Under the pieces are notes generated by a model. It was not told the DNA's origin. It saw only the letters and a list, made by a program, of their open reading frames with translations, and did no database searches. This document shows, piece by piece, positions 59,866 to 64,000 of a DNA stretch of 64,000 nt; positions within the stretch are counted from its first letter, which is position 1; every line of letters begins with the position of its first letter. The DNA is from Leptolinea sp. UBA5366 (GTDB lineage Bacteria; Chloroflexota; Anaerolineae; Anaerolineales; Anaerolineaceae). The translations under genes were made by a program, and so were the position numbers. The DNA lies in the NCBI GenBank assembly GCA_002407845.1, contig DHPK01000026.1, positions 1 to 64,000 on the forward strand. Reading direction: 5' to 3'.

Positions 59866-61716
59866 TTACCGTAATTTGTAGCGCAGCAACCGCATGCCAT
59901 TCAAGATGACCACCAGGATACTGGCTTCGTGCACCAGCATTCCGATCGACATATTCATCCATTCGCTGAAGAAGACGCCGGCGAGCAGAAACAGCACTAC
60001 CCCGACTGCGATCAGAATATTTTGTTTCATGTTCCTGGCAGTTGCTTTTGCTAAGCCAAGCGCATGCGGCAAACGGCTAAAGTCAGAATTCATTAGTACC
60101 ACATCTGACGTCTCAATCGCTACGTCGGTCCCGCTGCCCATCGCGATTCCGATATTTGCCAACGCAAGCGAGGGACTGTCGTTCACACCATCGCCCACAA
60201 ATGCTACAATCTGTCCAGCATCAATCAGTTTCTTAATGTATGCCGATTTATCCTCTGGCAGCATGTTCCCATGCGCTTCGGTCAACCCAAGTTCCTTGCT
60301 GACCACGTCAACCGTCCGCTGATTATCACCCGAGAGCATCACAAGATTCTTGACGCCTAATTTTCTCAGTTTCGCCAAATCTTCTTTCACGCCAGGACGA
60401 ATCTGATCCCGCACACCCATCAAGATTTTCAATTCCCCATCGACAGCGGTTAGCACGAGTGAATTGCCCTGATTCTCGAATTCTGCGATGGCAGCTCGCG
60501 CTTCTTCGTTGAGGGGAACGCCTTCTTTTTCCATCAATGCGACGTTGCCTACCGCAACGCTGTGTTGATTGACACTGGCTTTAATCCCACCGCCTTTTAT
60601 TACTTCCGTATTTTCAACCGGTGAAAAGGTGGTCTCACCAATGTCCGTCAGAATCGCTTTTCCTAATGGATGATCCGATTCGCGTTCAACGCTTGCCAGA
60701 AAACCGAGCGCTTCCTCAATTTGATCTCCAAAATACTTTTTATCCACGACCGCCGGATTTCCAACAGTCAGCGTCCCTGTTTTATCGAACACCATCGTTT
60801 CCACCCGGCTGAAGTCGCCGATCACTTCGCTCCCTTTGAGCAAAATGCCATGCCGCGCCCCATTGCCGATTCCGGCAACATTCGAAACGGGAACGCCGAT
60901 GACCAGCGCACCAGGGCAGCCGAGAACCAGAATTGTGATCGCTAATTCAATATCGCGTGAAACCAGCCAAACGATAATTCCAAGCACGAGCACCGCGGGC
61001 GTGTAATATTTCGAGAATCGGTCAATGAAGCGTTCAGCCTCTGATTTCGAATCCTGAGCTTCTTCAACCAATTCGATAATTTTTCCGAAAGTGGTATCTT
61101 CCCCGACGCGGTCAGCGACAATTTGAATCGTGCCATTGTCCAGAATCGTTCCAGCAAAAACGTTCGATCCCTGTTCCTTTGAAACCGGCAGTGATTCCCC
61201 GGTTATACTGGCTTCATTGATGCTGCCTTCGCCCGTCAAGACCGTGCCGTCCACCGGGATCTTTGCTCCGGTTTTTACCAACAGAACATCTCCGACATCG
61301 ACTTCGTCCACCTCAACTTCTTCGAACTCGCCGTTTTCCATCAACTTCAAGGCGCTTTCGGGTGCCATTTCAGTGAGCTCTTTGATGGCTGAGCGTGTCT
61401 TGTTTAAAGTGCGCTGTTCGAGATATGCCCCGAACAGAAACAGAAAAGTGACGATTGCGGATTCTTCGAAGTTCTTAATAAAGAAAGCTCCGACAACGGC
61501 GATCGTCACCAGAACATCGATGCTGACAACTTTGACTCTTAATGCCTGATACGCCTGAATAGCAATCGGCACAACTCCGATTATGGACGCGATAACCAAT
61601 GCTGCAACAGCAACGGCTTCATTTTTAAAAATCAGCTCACTGGCAAAACCAATGACAATTAAAATTCCGCTGACTAAGGTTATTTGATTTTTCTTGCTAA
61701 GTATAAATCTCTGCAT
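59866..61716 (-). CDS. Heavy-metal P-type ATPase with a CPG membrane motif
   Basis: 616 residues, P1B type without N-terminal HMA domains. TGES at 172-175 (actuator), phosphorylated Asp311 in DKTGTLT, SDHPLGKAI (the P1B nucleotide-binding HP motif) and GDGVNDSP late. The ion-binding membrane motif is Cys267-Pro268-Gly269 (VLGCPGALVIG), not the CPC of copper and zinc pumps, so the metal cannot be named with confidence. It presumably exports a divalent or monovalent metal across the membrane. Operon with the HMA protein downstream and a small helical protein upstream. Confidence 0.95.
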   Translation of the reverse strand: MQRFILSKKNQITLVSGILIVIGFASELIFKNEAVAVAALVIASIIGVVPIAIQAYQALRVKVVSIDVLVTIAVVGAFFIKNFEESAIVTFLFLFGAYLEQRTLNKTRSAIKELTEMAPESALKLMENGEFEEVEVDEVDVGDVLLVKTGAKIPVDGTVLTGEGSINEASITGESLPVSKEQGSNVFAGTILDNGTIQIVADRVGEDTTFGKIIELVEEAQDSKSEAERFIDRFSKYYTPAVLVLGIIVWLVSRDIELAITILVLGCPGALVIGVPVSNVAGIGNGARHGILLKGSEVIGDFSRVETMVFDKTGTLTVGNPAVVDKKYFGDQIEEALGFLASVERESDHPLGKAILTDIGETTFSPVENTEVIKGGGIKASVNQHSVAVGNVALMEKEGVPLNEEARAAIAEFENQGNSLVLTAVDGELKILMGVRDQIRPGVKEDLAKLRKLGVKNLVMLSGDNQRTVDVVSKELGLTEAHGNMLPEDKSAYIKKLIDAGQIVAFVGDGVNDSPSLALANIGIAMGSGTDVAIETSDVVLMNSDFSRLPHALGLAKATARNMKQNILIAVGVVLFLLAGVFFSEWMNMSIGMLVHEASILVVILNGMRLLRYKLR

Positions 61717-61745
61717 TGACTATCTGCCTCGTGGTAAACCTTTCT

Positions 61746-62048
61746 TTATGCCTGATATGCCTTGTCGAGTTCAGCAAGCATCTTATATACTGCTTCGTAA
61801 CTTTCGCAGACGTCATTGGGGACGGTGTAATTGCTGGTTATTTGACGCAGCTGTGAAAACTCGTCGGTTAATTCCGGAACAATTGCCCCAGCATCTTCAA
61901 CCTTCTTGTTAAGCCCGTCAAAAACTTTCTTTACCTCATGGAACTCTGGATGCGTTTTACCATGAACTTTCGCCACAACCGGCACATATTGCTTAAGTGT
62001 CGGAAGATTTTCAGCTATTGCCTGATTAAATGATTGTTTTTCTCCCAT
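61746..62048 (-). CDS. Small helical protein upstream of the metal ATPase, hemerythrin/RIC-like
   Basis: 100 residues, all helix by appearance. A stretch VPVVAKVHGKTHPEFHEVKK holds three histidines and a Glu in the spacing seen in iron-sulfur-repair (RIC/ScdA) and hemerythrin-like proteins, though full di-iron ligand sets need more His than are visible. AGAGGG precedes the ATG. First gene of the metal operon, 29 bases before the ATPase. A role in iron sensing or repair, or metal buffering, is a guess. Confidence 0.65.
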   Translation of the reverse strand: MGEKQSFNQAIAENLPTLKQYVPVVAKVHGKTHPEFHEVKKVFDGLNKKVEDAGAIVPELTDEFSQLRQITSNYTVPNDVCESYEAVYKMLAELDKAYQA

Positions 62049-62229
62049 ATTTCCCTCTGTATCAAAACGATTCTTTTATATTGATTATTTTGATTGTAAG
62101 TATAAATGGAATCTGACAACCTTTGGAATAAACAACCATTTCTAACCAAAATCTAATTTAGATTTATTTTGATACATAATTACTCACACTTTTCCATCTC
62201 AAGCATTTTTTTACAAGATCAAAAGCCCA

Positions 62230-63093
62230 TTAAAACTGTTCGGTTAAGAAAAACTCATTAGAAATTTCTTTCGGATGACCCATGAAAATATTATTACAGC
62301 TGCAAATAAAAGTGAGAGAACTGCTGGATGCTATCATCATGCGTGTAAAATCATGCCCCTGTTTCTGATGAAATTCTTGAATGTCGCTCGTCAGCTGACC
62401 ATCCGGAACAAACAGAGTAGTATTTTTAAAAATATATCGGGTTCCGAAACCTTTGTTTGTCCCCGACTGGACTGTATAATGTATCATTCCTGGGGTCGTC
62501 ACAGCGACATTTGAAGTGCGCCGAAGTCCCCGCCCGTCAAGAAGAACAGAAATTTCTGATCCGGAAGCAAAAATTACAAGTTGACGTACTGGAATAAAAC
62601 TGCTCGGATTTGCAAAATATTTTCTGCCGTAAGAGACGAATTTTCCATTATCCAATCCCTATAAAAAGTCCTTCCCTTCCATGACAATCTGGGCATGCAT
62701 GAAACTGTCTGGTTCTTCTTCACGTGAATCGTCATTGTTTTGGAAGACAAAGCCACATCCGGTGTCAATGGTAGATGGAAAATTCCCGCCCACCAACCAA
62801 GTTACATCCGCGAGAATCACAAGGTTTGGGACTTCCTGATCGAACATGCGAAACAACTTAAACGATCCGTCAGATAAGCGGTATTCAGCCGAAAATTTTT
62901 CTAAATAGAAATAATCACCTTCGAGCGAGGAAGTTCGGCCTGATTGTATTCCCTCGTCTAAAACATCCATAAATTCAGAGGAAACATTATCCTTAAAGAC
63001 AGGCCGGACCCGGCCATCCTGCTGATTGGCAGTTACGACGTTAAAACAGAGAAGCTGGCATAATGCCAGCACGATGAACAATGTTCGTTTCAT
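62230..63093 (-). pseudogene. Secreted-protein gene interrupted by one in-frame amber codon
   Basis: The frame is continuous from ATG 63093 to a stop at 62230 except for a single TAG at 62661-62659 (codon 145 of 288). The part before it has a signal peptide (MKRTLFIVLALCQLLCFNVV) and a jelly-roll-like region GCGFVFQNNDD. The part after it continues GLDNGKFVSYGRKYF and LVIFASGSEISVLLDGRGL, which reads as the second half of the same laminin-G-like secreted family I recall from Chloroflexota. So the gene is either newly inactivated, a sequencing error, or read through. The function of the family is unknown. Confidence 0.7.
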
Positions 63094-63809
63094 AAGGCCT
63101 CTTTTTCAATGATTCGCGGTGCATACAGTTCTGAAAGCCGATCTGCCAACGGGAAAATTCTAATGAATAAATATATACTGTATTATTCATGATTTTGTCT
63201 CAAACTAATCATATCAGCAATTTGACGCTTGAGGAAGATTTCCTTTGAATTCCCAATCCAGTCCAGTCAAAGAGCATTGCAATGTCTGATACAGGTTTTT
63301 CTGAAATAAGCAAATACTAGTACTGGAACTTCGAAATTTTTTTGTACACCGGCTATACAGGTCAACAATTGTTCTATTATTATTAGAATGCGTCGGTTTA
63401 TTTTTTTCTTTATTTGAAGCACTTTGCTGCAAGTCAAATTCTAAAAATTGAAATTCTCGTAAATCTTGGATTTTGATACGACAAAATAAATTGTCGGATT
63501 TTTTCCACCTTTTGTCTTGATAATATCTTTTATTTCACTTTTTGAGGGACGTGTAATTCGACTATCACCCTAATTGGATGAATTAACTTGAATACAATAA
63601 CAATGAATATCTCTGCTCAGTGATTCTATTATTTTGCTGAAATAGGTAGTGTCCTTATTCCACTCTACTGCTATTAATGCATCAGAGTAAGATTCAAAAA
63701 ACAACCTATCTGCTATTGAAGCTCATTCATGACTTCAAAGTCGATAATCAACCGTCCGATATTTCATTTACTATGCAGGTTTATAATTTAATTTATACAA
63801 AGAAGGCAC
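63094..63809. other. AT-rich non-coding region
   Basis: About 700 bases with short frames only. A 72-codon minus-strand frame (63214-63432) has no binding site or recognisable domain. I see no repeat array, tRNA or transposase fragment that I can support. The composition is more AT-rich than the coding regions to the left. Confidence 0.5.
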
Positions 63810-63838
63810 TTGACTTGTCTATACATTATGGATAATAT
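63810..63838 (+). promoter_or_regulatory. Putative promoter pointing out of the window
   Basis: TTGACT at 63810-63815, 17 bases, TAATAT at 63833-63838. Transcription would run rightward to the small open frame at 63960. An inverted repeat CGCGGA/TCCGCG (63911-63916 and 63926-63931) lies in its leader. Confidence 0.55.
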
Positions 63839-63959
63839 TTTCATAATCTTCATGCGGCAGACTGCGGATTGATATTCTTTTTTCTTCTCGCCAGCCGACT
63901 GAGTTCTCCCCGCGGATAACACATTTCCGCGATGAATACATCTCATGATGGAGCAATCC

Positions 63960-64000
63960 ATGGACAGAAACAATTCGAATGCAAATAGCTTTGATGACCG
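63960..64000 (+). CDS. Possible start of a gene continuing beyond the right edge
   Basis: ATG at 63960 with GGAG 6 bases upstream opens 13 codons (MDRNNSNANSFDD) to the window end. A second in-frame ATG is at 63948. Too short to identify. It is supported only by the ribosome binding site and the upstream promoter. Confidence 0.3.
   Translation, partial: MDRNNSNANSFDD

Noticed and set aside
62640..62690. Frameshift as the cause of the broken secreted-protein gene
   Set aside because: Both halves are in the same frame, so a single TAG substitution explains the break without any insertion or deletion.
63788..63973. 61-codon minus-strand frame near the right edge as a transposase remnant
   Set aside because: No recognisable transposase motif, no terminal repeats, and it lies over a good plus-strand promoter.

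Overview
The window is bacterial chromosome, mostly of moderate GC, from an organism I would place with the Chloroflexota, most likely an Anaerolineae-like lineage. That placement is inference: it rests on the style of the secreted WD40-type proteins, the short glucan phosphorylase, the Trm112-fused methyltransferase and the general codon habit, and no database comparison was possible. The translation apparatus is complete-looking and ordinary. No rRNA, tRNA, CRISPR array, phage or intact insertion sequence was seen. One RNA gene, the signal recognition particle RNA, is clear.

Layout. 1-1317 (-): an Old Yellow Enzyme type NADH:flavin oxidoreductase whose 3' end leaves the window. 1613-8428: a distinctly AT-rich block with a DeoR-type regulator (-) facing a five-gene sugar/polyol uptake and oxidation operon (+) (ABC ATPase, permease, zinc alcohol dehydrogenase, glycerol dehydrogenase-like enzyme, secreted binding protein). 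It looks like a transferred catabolic cassette. 8531-25188 (-): one long ribosomal supercluster, transcribed right to left from rplC to rpsI and including secY, adk, map, rpoA and truA. The usual rpsJ at its head and infA between map and rpmJ are absent. It has an extended -10 promoter and a leader of about 200 nt.

25838-31853: a secreted protein of unknown function and a secreted WD40 protein fired from overlapping face-to-face promoters, then a GntR/YtrA regulator with a two-permease ABC exporter. 32071-36511: glucan phosphorylase, a DUF2179-type membrane protein, an XRE regulator with three evenly spaced operator-like repeats and its membrane partner, and a Nudix hydrolase. 36592-48620: an envelope polysaccharide locus (methyltransferase, glycosyltransferases, large membrane proteins, a PH-domain membrane protein, sugar aminotransferase, bactofilin, sugar acyltransferase, phosphohexomutase, flippase).

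48766-54303: a HIRAN protein overlapping a J-domain protein, a ribokinase, and a three-gene cassette centred on an FtsZ homologue whose T7 loop has His where the catalytic Asp should be. It is preceded by a barrel-like protein of unknown function and followed by a small unknown protein. This is the most unusual part of the window. 54499-59513: arsenate reductase, gyrA, SRP RNA, a Trm112-tailed methyltransferase and a YedF-like protein. 59593-62048: a metal P-type ATPase with a CPG motif, an HMA chaperone and a small helical protein. 62230-63093: a secreted-protein gene interrupted by a single in-frame amber codon. 63094-64000 is largely non-coding, with a good promoter pointing out of the window.
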